A DNA stretch of 64,000 bases, from the NCBI GenBank assembly GCA_036489395.1, contig DASXFW010000168.1, positions 32,731-96,730 of the forward strand, written 5' to 3'. The stretch comes from JASHVB01 sp036489395. Lineage in GTDB: Bacteria; Pseudomonadota; Alphaproteobacteria; Acetobacterales; Acetobacteraceae. A model generated the notes under the pieces. That model was not told the origin of the DNA, ran no database searches, and was given only the letters and a program-made list of their open reading frames with translations. Below, one piece after another: positions 42,530-51,719 of the stretch; positions within the stretch are counted from its first letter, which is position 1; each line of letters begins with the position of its first letter. Both the position numbers and the translations under genes were made by a program.

Positions 42530-43336
42530 TCACTCCTTCACCCCGCCCGCCATCAGCCCGCTGACCAGGTAGCTGCGCACGAAGAAGGTGAACACCAGCA
42601 CCGGCAGCATCACCAGCACCCCGGCCGCGGCAATCTTGCCCCATTCCCAGCCGGCGTACTGCATGAAGTTCACGATCGCCACCGGCGCGGTCATCGCCTG
42701 AGTCCGCGTCAGGATCAGTGCGAAGAAGAAATCGTTCCACGACAGGATGAAACACAGGATGCCGGTTGCGGCCAGACCGGGCGCGGCCAGCGGCAGCGAG
42801 ATGCGGAGAAACGCGCTCCACACGCCGCAGCCGTCGATCCAGGCCGCTTCCTCCAGCGACTGCGGCACCGCGGCAAAGAAGCCGCGCATCGACCAGATCA
42901 CCAGCGCCAGGTTGAACGTGATGTAGATGATCGCCAGACCGGTGATGGTGTCCATCAGCCCCGACCAGGAGAAAGCCAGGAAGAACGGAATGGTGAAGGC
43001 GATCGGCGGCGCCATGCGCGTGGCGAGAATCCACAGCGCGACGTGGCGCTCCCCGCGGAACCGCCAGCGCGCCAGCACATACGATGCCGGCACGCCGAGC
43101 AGCAGCGAGACGATCGTCGATGATCCGCTGGCCAGCAGGCTGTTGACGAACGAGCCAGGGAACTGACCCGTCCACAGCGCGGTGTAGTTCGCCAGCGTCG
43201 GCGAGAAGGTCAGGTGCGGGCTCAGGATATCCGAATCGTGCCGGAACGACATCTGCAGCAGCCACAGCGCCGGCGACAGCACCGCGGCGAGGATCAGCAC
43301 GCCGGCGCCTTCCGCGATGTGCAGGCGCCTACTCAT
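42530..43336 (-). CDS. Carbohydrate ABC transporter permease (MalG/UgpE type)
   Basis: The 268-residue inner-membrane protein has six predicted helices and the binding-protein-dependent transport signature EEAAWIDGCGVWSAFLRISL (EAA loop), the site of ATPase contact. Conserved LGVPASYVLARW and FFLAFSWSGLMDT follow sugar-permease patterns. It overlaps the upstream permease by 8 bases. No ATPase gene is present in the cluster. Confidence 0.92.
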   Translation of the reverse strand: MSRRLHIAEGAGVLILAAVLSPALWLLQMSFRHDSDILSPHLTFSPTLANYTALWTGQFPGSFVNSLLASGSSTIVSLLLGVPASYVLARWRFRGERHVALWILATRMAPPIAFTIPFFLAFSWSGLMDTITGLAIIYITFNLALVIWSMRGFFAAVPQSLEEAAWIDGCGVWSAFLRISLPLAAPGLAATGILCFILSWNDFFFALILTRTQAMTAPVAIVNFMQYAGWEWGKIAAAGVLVMLPVLVFTFFVRSYLVSGLMAGGVKE

Positions 43337-44234
43337 CCAACATTTCCCCGCCCAGGCGGTTCACCACGAGCGACAGCAGGAACACCCCCAGCACCATCAG
43401 CATCGCGACCGCGCTGCCATATCCCCAATATGAAAAATTGAAGGTTTGCTCGAAGGCGTAATAGTTCGTCACCTGGGTCGCACCGCCTGGCCCGCCATCG
43501 GTCAGCACATAGATCAGCGGAAACGCCTTGATGCTGTCGATCAGCCGGAACAACACGGCCACCACCAAGGTCGGGCGGATATACGCCAGACGCACATGCC
43601 AAAAGAGCTGCAGCGCGTTCGCGCCGTCGATGCGGGCGGCTTCCTGCGGCTCCTTCGGCACCATCTGCAAGGCAGCGAGCAGCATGAGCATGGTGAAGGG
43701 GAACCATTCCCAGGTATCTGCGGCGGCGATCGCCCAGATCGCCGTGCTGGGATTGGTGATCAGCGATCGCACCGGCAGACCGATCCATGTCAGCAAGTGA
43801 TGCAGCGGGCTGATGTCCGGCGTGTACAGCACCTTCCAAATGATCGCCACGACGATCGGAGGCAGCACCATGGGCACCAGGAATCCCGTGCGCAGCGCTT
43901 CGAGAAATCGTGATGGCCGGTCCAGCAGCAGCGCCAGGCCAAGGCCGGCGGCAACCTGGGTGGCAACTGTGACGGCGGACAGCTCCACCTGCACCCAGAC
44001 CGAACGCCAGAATTCGTCGGTGGCCAGGATCTCCCGGTAGTTGCCCAGCGGGTCGGAGAAGTCGAGCGCCGTGTCCGGATTGGTCGGCGTCAGCGGCGTC
44101 AGGCTGGTGATGAGCAGATACAGCGCCGGCCCGATCGTCACCAGCCCCAGCACCAGCAGCGCCGGCAACAGCCCCAGACGATAGGAACGACGGCGTTCCG
44201 CCTCCCAGCCGCCTGACCGATGCGAATTCGTCAA
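43329..44234 (-). CDS. Sugar ABC transporter permease (MalF/UgpA type)
   Basis: The 301-residue membrane protein has six helices and the EAA loop EPQEAARIDGANALQLFWHV. Other typical segments are LLPALLVLGLVTIGPALYLL at the first helix, LGLALLLDRPSRFLEALRTG and PLIYVLTDGGPGGATQVTNY. It starts three bases after the substrate-binding gene's stop and overlaps the second permease. Confidence 0.92.
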   Translation of the reverse strand: MTNSHRSGGWEAERRRSYRLGLLPALLVLGLVTIGPALYLLITSLTPLTPTNPDTALDFSDPLGNYREILATDEFWRSVWVQVELSAVTVATQVAAGLGLALLLDRPSRFLEALRTGFLVPMVLPPIVVAIIWKVLYTPDISPLHHLLTWIGLPVRSLITNPSTAIWAIAAADTWEWFPFTMLMLLAALQMVPKEPQEAARIDGANALQLFWHVRLAYIRPTLVVAVLFRLIDSIKAFPLIYVLTDGGPGGATQVTNYYAFEQTFNFSYWGYGSAVAMLMVLGVFLLSLVVNRLGGEMLDE

Positions 44235-44237
44235 CGG

Positions 44238-45584
44238 CTACAGCTTCACGCCGGCACGCTTCAACTGCGTTAACGCGTTCCGCTGCAACTGCGCCATCGA
44301 CTCCTTCGCCGTTGACTCCTTCGATACGATGCGCTGGATCGCGACATCGATCTCATGATCGATCGGCGGATATGGCGGCACGGTGCGATAGATCGTGTAA
44401 CCTTTCGATCCCAGCTTCAACGTGTCGAGATAAAGCTGCGCCACGTCGATCCCGTTGATCCGCAGTTTTTCGCGGAACTCCGGCATGTCGATCAGCGAAC
44501 GGCGCGTGACGGAGCTGTAGCCGTGATCGCGGAACATACGCAGGAACAACTGCTTCGAGGTCGCCCAGGTGATGAACTCCCACGCCGCATCCTTGTTGCG
44601 CGAACCGACGGGGATGCCCCATCCGTGTCCCGCCACGTTGGGGAAGCGCCCGGCGTGCCCGCCCGGCATCAGCGACAAAGAGCATGTCTTCGCCACCTTG
44701 CTATCCGGATTGGCCATCTGCACCAGGAACGTCTCGTTGTTGGTGGAGTAGTTGACGCCCCCCTGCTTCAGCGTCTGCACCACCTGGTCGTAGGTGTAGG
44801 ACAGCGCGCCATCCGGCCCGTATTCCCGCAGCATGTTGCAAAAGAAATCCGCCGCTGCCACGGCTTCCGGCGAATCCAGCACCGGCGTGAGATCGGTGGG
44901 CGCGTGACGGAATACGTCGCCGCCGAAGCCCTGGAGATACGGAATGAACGTCCAGCCGTAATGGTTCTCGGCGACGAAGGCGGGGATGCCGCCCTTGTGG
45001 TTGATCGCCTTCAGCATCGTGGCCATTTCGTCGAAATTGTCCGGAAGTTTCAGGCCGGCCTGCTGGATCAGGTCGTAACGCGACGCACCGGCCATCTGCA
45101 CATCGGCGATCCAGGGAATCCCACACAGCCGGCCGTTGCGGTCCTTGAACGCCGCGGTGGAACCGCCAAGGAAGTCGTTCACGTCCCAATCCGGCGGGGT
45201 CAGCTTCGGGTTGTCGATGTAGTCGGTCAGCGGCACCACCCAGCCGGCGCCGATCCATCGCCCGATGAAGATGAACGTGACGTTGACAACATCGTGCGCG
45301 CCGCTGCGGGTGGCGAGCTCGATGTCCATGCGCTGATTGTAAATCGGGAAGGACGGGGTCTCGTAATTGACCTTCGCTCCCGTTTGCGCCTCGAATTCCG
45401 GGATGTAGCTGGCCAGGTATTGCGGGTAGGACGAGCTCCAGCAGCTTACGTTCAAGGTCACGCCGGACAGCTTCTTTGTCCCACCCTGGGCCGGCGCCTT
45501 GCCGGGCAGCATCAACAGCGGCGCCGCGGCCGCGGTCGCCAGCACCTGGCGCCGCCTGATGCGTTGCCGCGCAATGTGTTTCAT
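44238..45584 (-). CDS. ABC transporter sugar-type solute-binding protein, Tat-exported
   Basis: The 448-residue family 1 extracellular binding protein starts at ATG 45584 with GGAGG upstream. Its N-terminus RQRIRRRQVLATAAAAPLLM is a twin-arginine type signal followed by an AxA-like site (KAPAQG). The mature part has TLNVSCWSSSYPQYLASYIP, INHKGGIPAFVAENHYGWTF and WEFITWATSKQLF, usual for sugar/polyol/glycerol-phosphate binders. It is first in an operon with two permeases and a MetE-like gene. The ligand is unknown. Confidence 0.9.
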   Translation of the reverse strand: MKHIARQRIRRRQVLATAAAAPLLMLPGKAPAQGGTKKLSGVTLNVSCWSSSYPQYLASYIPEFEAQTGAKVNYETPSFPIYNQRMDIELATRSGAHDVVNVTFIFIGRWIGAGWVVPLTDYIDNPKLTPPDWDVNDFLGGSTAAFKDRNGRLCGIPWIADVQMAGASRYDLIQQAGLKLPDNFDEMATMLKAINHKGGIPAFVAENHYGWTFIPYLQGFGGDVFRHAPTDLTPVLDSPEAVAAADFFCNMLREYGPDGALSYTYDQVVQTLKQGGVNYSTNNETFLVQMANPDSKVAKTCSLSLMPGGHAGRFPNVAGHGWGIPVGSRNKDAAWEFITWATSKQLFLRMFRDHGYSSVTRRSLIDMPEFREKLRINGIDVAQLYLDTLKLGSKGYTIYRTVPPYPPIDHEIDVAIQRIVSKESTAKESMAQLQRNALTQLKRAGVKL

Positions 45585-45701
45585 ACCGTTCCTCCCGGAC
45601 CCTCTTTCGCACAAGTCTGGCGGTCGTTAAGTCGGTTGGCAACCTGTTGGTTGCCGCGCAAGCAGTGTCGATCGCCGAGATGAATTGATAAGGGGCAAGT
45701 G

Positions 45702-46352
45702 ATGACGTTGCAAACGGAACTGGAATCCCACCTGGCGGATCAGCTTGGCGATGCCGCAACAGCCCATGCTCTTGCAGCGATCCTGCGCGAGGAGACGCAG
45801 TCGTGGCGTGCCCCTGCCCTTCCCCCGCAACACTTCACCACCTTGTTCGGATTCACCTTCGGCAATCGCATGCTGCCGAACGGCAACCGCGAACCTGGGC
45901 CGGTGAATGTGGCACTCGCCGGCATCGTCGCCGCACTGCATCAGCAAAACGGCGCGCGCATATTCTGCCAATGGGAAGTGGCGGCGGCACTCGGCAATCG
46001 CGTGCCGGAATCGCACGTCGTCGCGATCAACCCGGCGCGCGACTCGCGCGGCGAGCCGGTGTATCTCGGAACGTCAGGCGTGATCGAGGAAATTGCCCGT
46101 CAGGCTGGCGATCCCGCCGCGCTGGGCCGCGTGGGCATCGTGGCATTCTCCGATCACCTGTACCGCTGCGTCGCCACGTCGCGGCGTTTCGGATTCGACG
46201 CATTCGCACCGGCCGGTGTGAACATGCCGAGCGCCTACGACAGGGAGTCCGGTCAGGCCTGGTGCCGCGATCGCATCGCCTATCTGCTGCACGATATCAT
46301 GATCCGCATCACCGAGCGCCGTGCGGCGGTGGTCGGCGCGATGTGGCGATAA
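45702..46352 (+). CDS. Uncharacterised protein, possible YdcF/DUF218-like
   Basis: The 216-residue protein starts at ATG 45702 after AAGGGG. I do not recognise it securely. IFCQWEVAAALG, the central SGVIEEIARQAG and VGIVAFSDHLYRCVATSRRF resemble the DUF218 pattern in which a conserved His/Arg-bearing segment follows a beta strand. No signal peptide or membrane helix is evident. It is divergent from the ABC operon, and its 3' end is followed by a long palindrome. Confidence 0.6.
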   Translation: MTLQTELESHLADQLGDAATAHALAAILREETQSWRAPALPPQHFTTLFGFTFGNRMLPNGNREPGPVNVALAGIVAALHQQNGARIFCQWEVAAALGNRVPESHVVAINPARDSRGEPVYLGTSGVIEEIARQAGDPAALGRVGIVAFSDHLYRCVATSRRFGFDAFAPAGVNMPSAYDRESGQAWCRDRIAYLLHDIMIRITERRAAVVGAMWR

Positions 46353-46361
46353 GCGGGCGTT

Positions 46362-46461
46362 CTGTCATTGCGAGGCCGCTTGGCCGAAGCAATCTCGTTG
46401 GTGACAAGCAGCGGCCCATCTCCAACGAGATTGCTTCGGCCAAGCGGCCTCGCAACGACAG
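46362..46461. repeat. 100-bp near-perfect palindrome, TGTCATTGCGAG family
   Basis: Arms of 40 bases at 46362-46401 and 46422-46461 match at 39 of 40 positions around a 20-base loop. The arms begin CTGTCATTGCGAGGCCGCTT and contain GAAGCAATCTC. It lies between converging genes and could act as a bidirectional terminator. It is the first of three related elements in the window (see 52696 and 63872). Confidence 0.93.
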
Positions 46462-46535
46462 GGAATCGGCGTTTCATTCAGGGCGGGTCGGCCCGCCGGC
46501 CGGTGGCAACTCGCAATGACGGAAGGCTGCGGCAA

Positions 46536-48647
46536 CTATCCCCGCAGCAACGCCTCCGCAATCCGTTCCCGCGTCAGCGGCATATCGCGAATCCGCGTGC
46601 CCAGCGCATGCGCCACCGCATTCCCGATCGCCGCGGCCGTCGGCCCGAACGTGCACTCGCCCATGCCCAGCGTCGGCAGATCCGGCGCGTGCACCAGTTC
46701 CGTGCTGATCTCCGGCACTTCGGAGAACTTCAGAATCGGATAGCTCTCCCAATCCAGCGACGTAACGCCGCTTGCATCCATCAGCACTTGCTCCTTCAGC
46801 GTCATGCTGGTCGCCTGCACAATGCCGCCATCGAGCTGATTGCGCGCGCCGTCCGGATTGATCACCAGCCCCGCATCCGCGCAACACCACGCACGCTGAA
46901 CCCGCACCTGCTGATCCACCTCGACTTCCACAGCGACCGCTGCATAGGCGGCTTTGTTCTTGTACCGCGCCCACGCCAGGCCAACACCGCGTCCGCTGCC
47001 CGCCGGTCCGCGTGACGCCCAGCCACAGCGTTCCGCCACGTTCTCCAGCACGCGGCGCGCACGCGGATCGGACAGCAGCGACAGCCGGTACTGCACGGGA
47101 TCGACGCCGGCACGCTCTGCCAGTTCATCCATGAAGCACTCCAGCGCGAACACGTTTGGCAGAGCGCCCAGACCGCGCAATGCCGACGTGCGTACCGGTG
47201 CCTTCAGCACCAGGTGATGAATGATCCGCCTGGTCGGAAAATCATACAGCGGCAGACCGTTGCGCGTGCCGCCGCCGCCCGCCGCTTCCGGCGGATCGGT
47301 CACCCGCGGATCGGGCGGCGGCGTCGGCAGCGCCTCATGCGTCAGCATGTTGCCGCCCGAGCTCGGCCGCTGCACATGGGTCGCCGCCCAGATATCGCAG
47401 GTCCAATCAACAGGTTTGCCCGCATCATCCAGTGCGGCACGCAGCGTGACGCTCATCGCCGTGCCGTACGGTTCGTAGCCGAACTCCTCCTCGCGACGCC
47501 ATTGCACCCGGATGCAATGATCGGGAACCTCCCGGGCGATCACCGCCGCGTCCACCGCCACGTCATCCGCGCCGTTATGACCATAACAGCCGGCGCCGTG
47601 CGCGTGCCGCACGGTAATGTCGTCCGCCTTCATCCCCAATACGTTCGCCAAAGACGCTCGCAACGGATAAACGCCCTGCGTATGGGACCAGACCGACAGA
47701 TGCCCGTTGCGGTATTCCGCCAGCGCGCAGGACGGCCCCATAGCGGCGTGCGCAACATACCCCCGCGAATAGCGTGCCTGCACCACGTTCGCTGTCGATG
47801 CCGGCGGGGCCTCGGAATACAATATCCGATCGTTCGACGGCTGCCCGACCAGCCACTCCGCCTCCTGCATATCGGGCGTCAACGCGCGCGCGTTCTCCCA
47901 CACCGCGTGGTCAGGCGCAGCGACAGCGGCCCGCTGCACAGCGTATTCGTCGGTGCCGACGAACGCGACGAAATTGCCGACACGCACGATGCGGATATCG
48001 CCGCCCGCCGCGCGCTGGATCGCCGCTGCATTCAACGACGCCAGCCGAGCGCCGCGACCAGGCTGGCGCAGAGTACGCGCATGCAGCATGTCCGGCCGCG
48101 CCATGTCATGGATGAAGCCGGCGCCTGTGACTTTTGCCGGCAGGTCGCGCCGCGGGATCGGCTGGCCGACCACGCGATAGGCGCTCGGCGGCTTGGTCGG
48201 TGCGTTGCCTTCGATGTCGGCCGCGAAGTCCTCGGTCGTAGCAAAGGTCCAATAATCGTGCCCGGTCGGCGCATCGCCGCGGCGGAATTCGCCATCCTCC
48301 ACGCTGAGCTCGGCTGGGCTGCAATTCAACCGCCGCGCCAGGCGGTCCAGCACCCGCGCGCGCAGTTCCGCGGACACCAGTCGCACCGAGCGCCCGGACA
48401 CTTCGATCGACTGGCTCGACGTGGTCTGCCCCTCATCCGGTGCGTCCTGCGTGTCGCCCGATAGCACGGCAATGCGTTCAAGGCCGACGTCCAGTTCGTC
48501 CGCGGCGATCTGCGCCAGCGCGGTGACGTTACCCTGGCCGAGCTCCACCTTCCCAACCGCCAGTCGCACGGTGCGATCCGGGTTGAAACGAATCCACTTC
48601 TCCAGCCGACGGTTGTTCTGGATCGACAGCGGTAGTGTGTCGCTCAT
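46536..48647 (-). CDS. Molybdopterin-binding subunit, xanthine dehydrogenase family (isoquinoline oxidoreductase beta type)
   Basis: The 703-residue protein is the Mo-cofactor subunit of a two-gene hydroxylase. Conserved parts are LAVGKVELGQGNVTALAQIA near 30, YRVVGQPIPRRDLPAKVTGA, GPSCALAEY, HGAGCYGHNGADDVAVDAA, a TSALRGLGALPNVFALEC loop and the catalytic glutamate in GMGECTFGPTAAAIGNAV. Size and arrangement match IorB-type enzymes that hydroxylate N-heterocycles or oxidise aldehydes and lack an FAD subunit. ATG 48647 overlaps the [2Fe-2S] gene stop (ATGA). The substrate is unknown. Confidence 0.9.
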   Translation of the reverse strand: MSDTLPLSIQNNRRLEKWIRFNPDRTVRLAVGKVELGQGNVTALAQIAADELDVGLERIAVLSGDTQDAPDEGQTTSSQSIEVSGRSVRLVSAELRARVLDRLARRLNCSPAELSVEDGEFRRGDAPTGHDYWTFATTEDFAADIEGNAPTKPPSAYRVVGQPIPRRDLPAKVTGAGFIHDMARPDMLHARTLRQPGRGARLASLNAAAIQRAAGGDIRIVRVGNFVAFVGTDEYAVQRAAVAAPDHAVWENARALTPDMQEAEWLVGQPSNDRILYSEAPPASTANVVQARYSRGYVAHAAMGPSCALAEYRNGHLSVWSHTQGVYPLRASLANVLGMKADDITVRHAHGAGCYGHNGADDVAVDAAVIAREVPDHCIRVQWRREEEFGYEPYGTAMSVTLRAALDDAGKPVDWTCDIWAATHVQRPSSGGNMLTHEALPTPPPDPRVTDPPEAAGGGGTRNGLPLYDFPTRRIIHHLVLKAPVRTSALRGLGALPNVFALECFMDELAERAGVDPVQYRLSLLSDPRARRVLENVAERCGWASRGPAGSGRGVGLAWARYKNKAAYAAVAVEVEVDQQVRVQRAWCCADAGLVINPDGARNQLDGGIVQATSMTLKEQVLMDASGVTSLDWESYPILKFSEVPEISTELVHAPDLPTLGMGECTFGPTAAAIGNAVAHALGTRIRDMPLTRERIAEALLRG

Positions 48648-49120
48648 CGTGATGCTCCTTCCCGCAGCATGGAAGCCGCCTTCTCCACCGCGCGCAAAAT
48701 ACGCGGATGCGCACCGCATCGACAGAGATGCTTGTCCAGCGCTTCGATTATGTCCGCGCGGCTGGGCGACGGATTGCGATCCAACAGCGCCTTCGCCGAC
48801 ATGATGATGCCCGACAGGCAATAACCGCACTGCCCGGCTTGTTCGTCCAGAAACGCCGTCTGCAACGGATGCGGCTGCGCGGTGCTGCCGACACCCTCGA
48901 TCGTGGTGACGCGGCGCCCGGCAACGGTGCCGACTTCGCGCGAGCATGCGTACACCGGCTCCCCATCCACCAGCACCATGCAACTTCCGCATTGCTCCAG
49001 GCCGCAGCCGTAGCGGGCGCCCTTCAGGTCGAGCTCGTTGCGCAGCACAAACAGCAGCGGCGTGGTTTCCGCCGCGGCCACGCTGACCGTCTTCCCATTC
49101 ACGTTCACTTCGATGCTCAT
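48644..49120 (-). CDS. (2Fe-2S)-binding subunit, xanthine dehydrogenase family
   Basis: The 158-residue protein has both expected clusters: a plant-ferredoxin type set YGCGLEQCGSCMVLVDG with YACS, and a C-terminal four-helix [2Fe-2S] set AGQCGYCLSGIIM and KHLCRCGAHPRILRAV. It passes electrons from the Mo subunit. It overlaps both neighbours by ATGA junctions. Confidence 0.95.
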   Translation of the reverse strand: MSIEVNVNGKTVSVAAAETTPLLFVLRNELDLKGARYGCGLEQCGSCMVLVDGEPVYACSREVGTVAGRRVTTIEGVGSTAQPHPLQTAFLDEQAGQCGYCLSGIIMSAKALLDRNPSPSRADIIEALDKHLCRCGAHPRILRAVEKAASMLREGASR

Positions 49121-49917
49121 TCCATCTGCTCCGATTGCCACGGCAATTGCCACAGCTCCGCATTGCATAGTTTCGTCGCCAGCGAATCCGAGATCGCCTC
49201 GAACAACCGCTCGCCCTTCTCTGCCGTTGCCGCTTCGGGATCGCCGATCACGCCGGAACCGGAACGGCTGCCGATCGTCCGCCAGCGATACACCCCGCCG
49301 CCAGCCACTTCGCTGAGGCTCGGTGTGGTGTTGGACCTGGCCAGGCCAATGCGATCGGTTGCCACCAGCTCGGGCCGCACCGCCATCATCATCGACGTTT
49401 CCGCCTCGCATGCGTGCTGCAGCCCGCCTTGCTTTTCCAGGATCTTCGCAATCGGCACCGCCGCGGCGTACCAATAGGTGAACTGCACCAACGGCGCACC
49501 CAGCTTCGGCGTCAGATCATCGGTGATGGTGCGCAGCGCGTTCTCGTTTCCGCCATGTGCATTCAGCAGCACGATGCGCTTGAAGCCGTGCCGCAGCACG
49601 GAGCGCACAATACCCTCGATCAGCGCGCTGAACGCCGGAAAATCCAGCGACACCGTGCCGCCGAAACTCATGTGATGTTCTGACAATCCGGTCCAGACCG
49701 CCGGCAGCACCAGCGTCGGCTGACCACGCGCGACGGCCTTGTGCGCAGTACGCAGCGCGACGATCTCGCCCAGCATGGTATCGACCTCGACCGGCAGATG
49801 CGGCCCATGCTGCTCCAGCGCCGCCACCGGCAGGATGACGATCGCATCCGCCCGCGCATGCTCGCGCAACTGGTCGGCGCGCAGCCTGCGCCATTCGACT
49901 TCGCCCGCGTCGGGCAT
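49117..49917 (-). CDS. Creatininase family amidohydrolase
   Basis: The 266-residue protein matches creatininase-family metal hydrolases, which open cyclic amides. It has the metal-ligand segment LPVAALEQHGPHLPVEVDTM near 30-48, LSEHHMSFGGTVSL, LLNAHGGNENALR and ACEAETSMMMA. It is the first gene of a three-gene operon with the Mo hydroxylase. A heterocycle hydroxylated to a lactam and then hydrolysed would fit, but that is inference. Confidence 0.9.
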   Translation of the reverse strand: MPDAGEVEWRRLRADQLREHARADAIVILPVAALEQHGPHLPVEVDTMLGEIVALRTAHKAVARGQPTLVLPAVWTGLSEHHMSFGGTVSLDFPAFSALIEGIVRSVLRHGFKRIVLLNAHGGNENALRTITDDLTPKLGAPLVQFTYWYAAAVPIAKILEKQGGLQHACEAETSMMMAVRPELVATDRIGLARSNTTPSLSEVAGGGVYRWRTIGSRSGSGVIGDPEAATAEKGERLFEAISDSLATKLCNAELWQLPWQSEQME

Positions 49918-49989
49918 CTTGCCTCCCCTCCGGCCTTGACCGGGCGGCATGTCCGCACGAAACCGACGATATGTGAAGGGAGGCCGCGT

Positions 49990-51291
49990 ATGAACCTGTA
50001 CCACCTGTTGCAAAAGCGGATGGAATCCGCCGGGCCGGTGCGCGTTGGGCTGATCGGTGCCGGCAAGTTCGGCTCGATGTTCCTGTCGCAGGTACCGTCC
50101 ACACACGGCATCGAGGTCGCCGCGATCGCCGATCTCGCACCGGATCGCGCCCGCGCCGCATGCCGCCGCGTCGGCTGGGACGATGCGCGCATCGAGGCAA
50201 CGCGCTTCACCGACGACGCAATGGAAATGCTGCAATGCGGCGACGTGGATGTGGTGGTTGAGGCGACCGGCCACGCGCCCGCCGGTGTCGCACATGCCCG
50301 CCGCGCCATCGCCGAGGGCAAGCACATCGTCATGGTGAACGTGGAAGCCGATGTGCTGGCCGGCTGCGCTCTGGCTCGCGAAGCAGAACGCGCGGGCGTG
50401 GTGTACAGCATGGCCTACGGCGACCAGCCGGCGCTGATCTGCGAAATGGTGGATTGGGCCCGCGCCTGCGGATTCCGCGTGATCGCCGCCGGAAAGGGAA
50501 CGAAATATCTGCCGGAGTACCACGCGTCCACGCCGGCAAGCGTGTGGGGCTATTACGGGCTGACCGAGGAAACTGCCCGCATCGGCGGCATGAATCCGCA
50601 GATGTTCAATTCGTTCCTGGATGGCACGAAATCGGGAATCGAAATGGCCGCCGTGGCGAATGCAACCGGGCTTACACCCGCGCCAGACGGCCTGCACTTC
50701 CCGCCATGCGGCACGCACGAGTTGGCGCAGGTACTGCGGCCGGGCAACGAAGGCGTGCTGCACCACGCGGGACAGGTAGAAGTGGTGTCGTCGCTGCGGC
50801 GCGACGGCACGGATGTGACGAACGATCTGCGCTGGGGCGTGTATGTCGTGTTCGAGGCACCGAACGACTACACAGTGCGATGCTTCAAGGAATACGGCGT
50901 CGTGACGGACGATAGCGGCCGGATTTCCGCGCTGTACCGGCCGTTCCATCTGATCGGGCTGGAACTGAATGTTTCTATTCTGTCGGCGGCGCTGCGCCAC
51001 GAAGCCACAGGCACGCCAAGCGGATTTCGCGGCGACGTAGTGGCGACGGCGAAGCGTGACCTGAAAGCGGGCGAAGTGCTGGATGGTGAAGGCGGCGCCT
51101 GCGTCTGGGGCCGGTTGATGCCCGCATCGGCAAGCCTGGAGATTGGCGGCCTGCCGATTGGCCTGGCCAGCCGCGTACCGGTGACCCGCGACGTGAAAGC
51201 CGGGCAGTGCGTCACCTGGAATGACGTGCGCATCGACCCGGCGGATGCGACCTACCGCTATCGGCGCGACATGGAAGCCGCGCTGCACTGA
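49990..51291 (+). CDS. NAD(P)-dependent dehydrogenase with SAF-like C-terminal domain
   Basis: The 433-residue protein starts at ATG 49990 with AGGGAGG upstream. The N-terminal Rossmann domain has RVGLIGAGKFGSMFLSQVP and DVVVEATGHAPAG, homoserine-dehydrogenase-like. The middle has AAGKGTKYLPEYH and GTKSGIEMAAVANATGL. The C-terminus (from about 355) resembles a SAF domain (AKRDLKAGEVLDGEGG, VTRDVKAGQCVTW). Proteins of this layout are annotated only broadly as oxidoreductases. It leads an operon with a CMD-family protein and a beta-hydroxyacid dehydrogenase. Confidence 0.85.
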   Translation: MNLYHLLQKRMESAGPVRVGLIGAGKFGSMFLSQVPSTHGIEVAAIADLAPDRARAACRRVGWDDARIEATRFTDDAMEMLQCGDVDVVVEATGHAPAGVAHARRAIAEGKHIVMVNVEADVLAGCALAREAERAGVVYSMAYGDQPALICEMVDWARACGFRVIAAGKGTKYLPEYHASTPASVWGYYGLTEETARIGGMNPQMFNSFLDGTKSGIEMAAVANATGLTPAPDGLHFPPCGTHELAQVLRPGNEGVLHHAGQVEVVSSLRRDGTDVTNDLRWGVYVVFEAPNDYTVRCFKEYGVVTDDSGRISALYRPFHLIGLELNVSILSAALRHEATGTPSGFRGDVVATAKRDLKAGEVLDGEGGACVWGRLMPASASLEIGGLPIGLASRVPVTRDVKAGQCVTWNDVRIDPADATYRYRRDMEAALH

Positions 51292-51377
51292 GGCGCAACA
51301 GCCGGTCGCCGATTCGACTCGCACAGCCGCATGGTGTGCAATAGCTCCGCATTGCTTTGCATCAGGAGGAGGAAACG

Positions 51378-51704
51378 ATGGCACAGGCACCCTCAACCGA
51401 ATCGCGCGACCGCGTGCGCGGCACCGTCCCCAAGCTGATCGACCTGTCAGAGAAGGTCTTGTTCGGCGACGTGTGGGAACGCCCGCAGCTTTCCAAGCGC
51501 GATCGCAGCCTGATCGTGTGCGCCACGCTGATCTCCACCTATCGCCCCGAGCAATTGCGCGGCCATTTGCAACGCGCGCTGGCCAACGGCGTCACCAAGG
51601 AAGAGCTGTCCGAGGTGATCACGCATCTCGCCTTCTATGCCGGCTGGCCCGCGGCGATGACCGCGGCGAATATCGCGCGTGAGGTCTTCGAGGCCAATCC
51701 GTAA
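51378..51704 (+). CDS. Carboxymuconolactone decarboxylase (CMD) family protein
   Basis: The 108-residue protein begins at ATG 51378 behind AGGAGGAGGA. It has the CMD pattern ELSEVITHLAFYAGWPAAMT and RDRSLIVCATLIS. The AhpD CxxC pair is absent, so peroxidase activity is unlikely; a decarboxylase, lactone or isomerase role is possible. It is the middle gene of a three-gene operon. Confidence 0.9.
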   Translation: MAQAPSTESRDRVRGTVPKLIDLSEKVLFGDVWERPQLSKRDRSLIVCATLISTYRPEQLRGHLQRALANGVTKEELSEVITHLAFYAGWPAAMTAANIAREVFEANP

Positions 51705-51719
51705 GCAGGGGACGGCAAG

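Noticed and set aside
49117..51396. 759-codon minus-strand frame extending upstream of the creatininase-like gene
   Set aside because: Only the last 266 codons match the creatininase family. The upstream part is antisense to the dehydrogenase at 49990 and has no family similarity.
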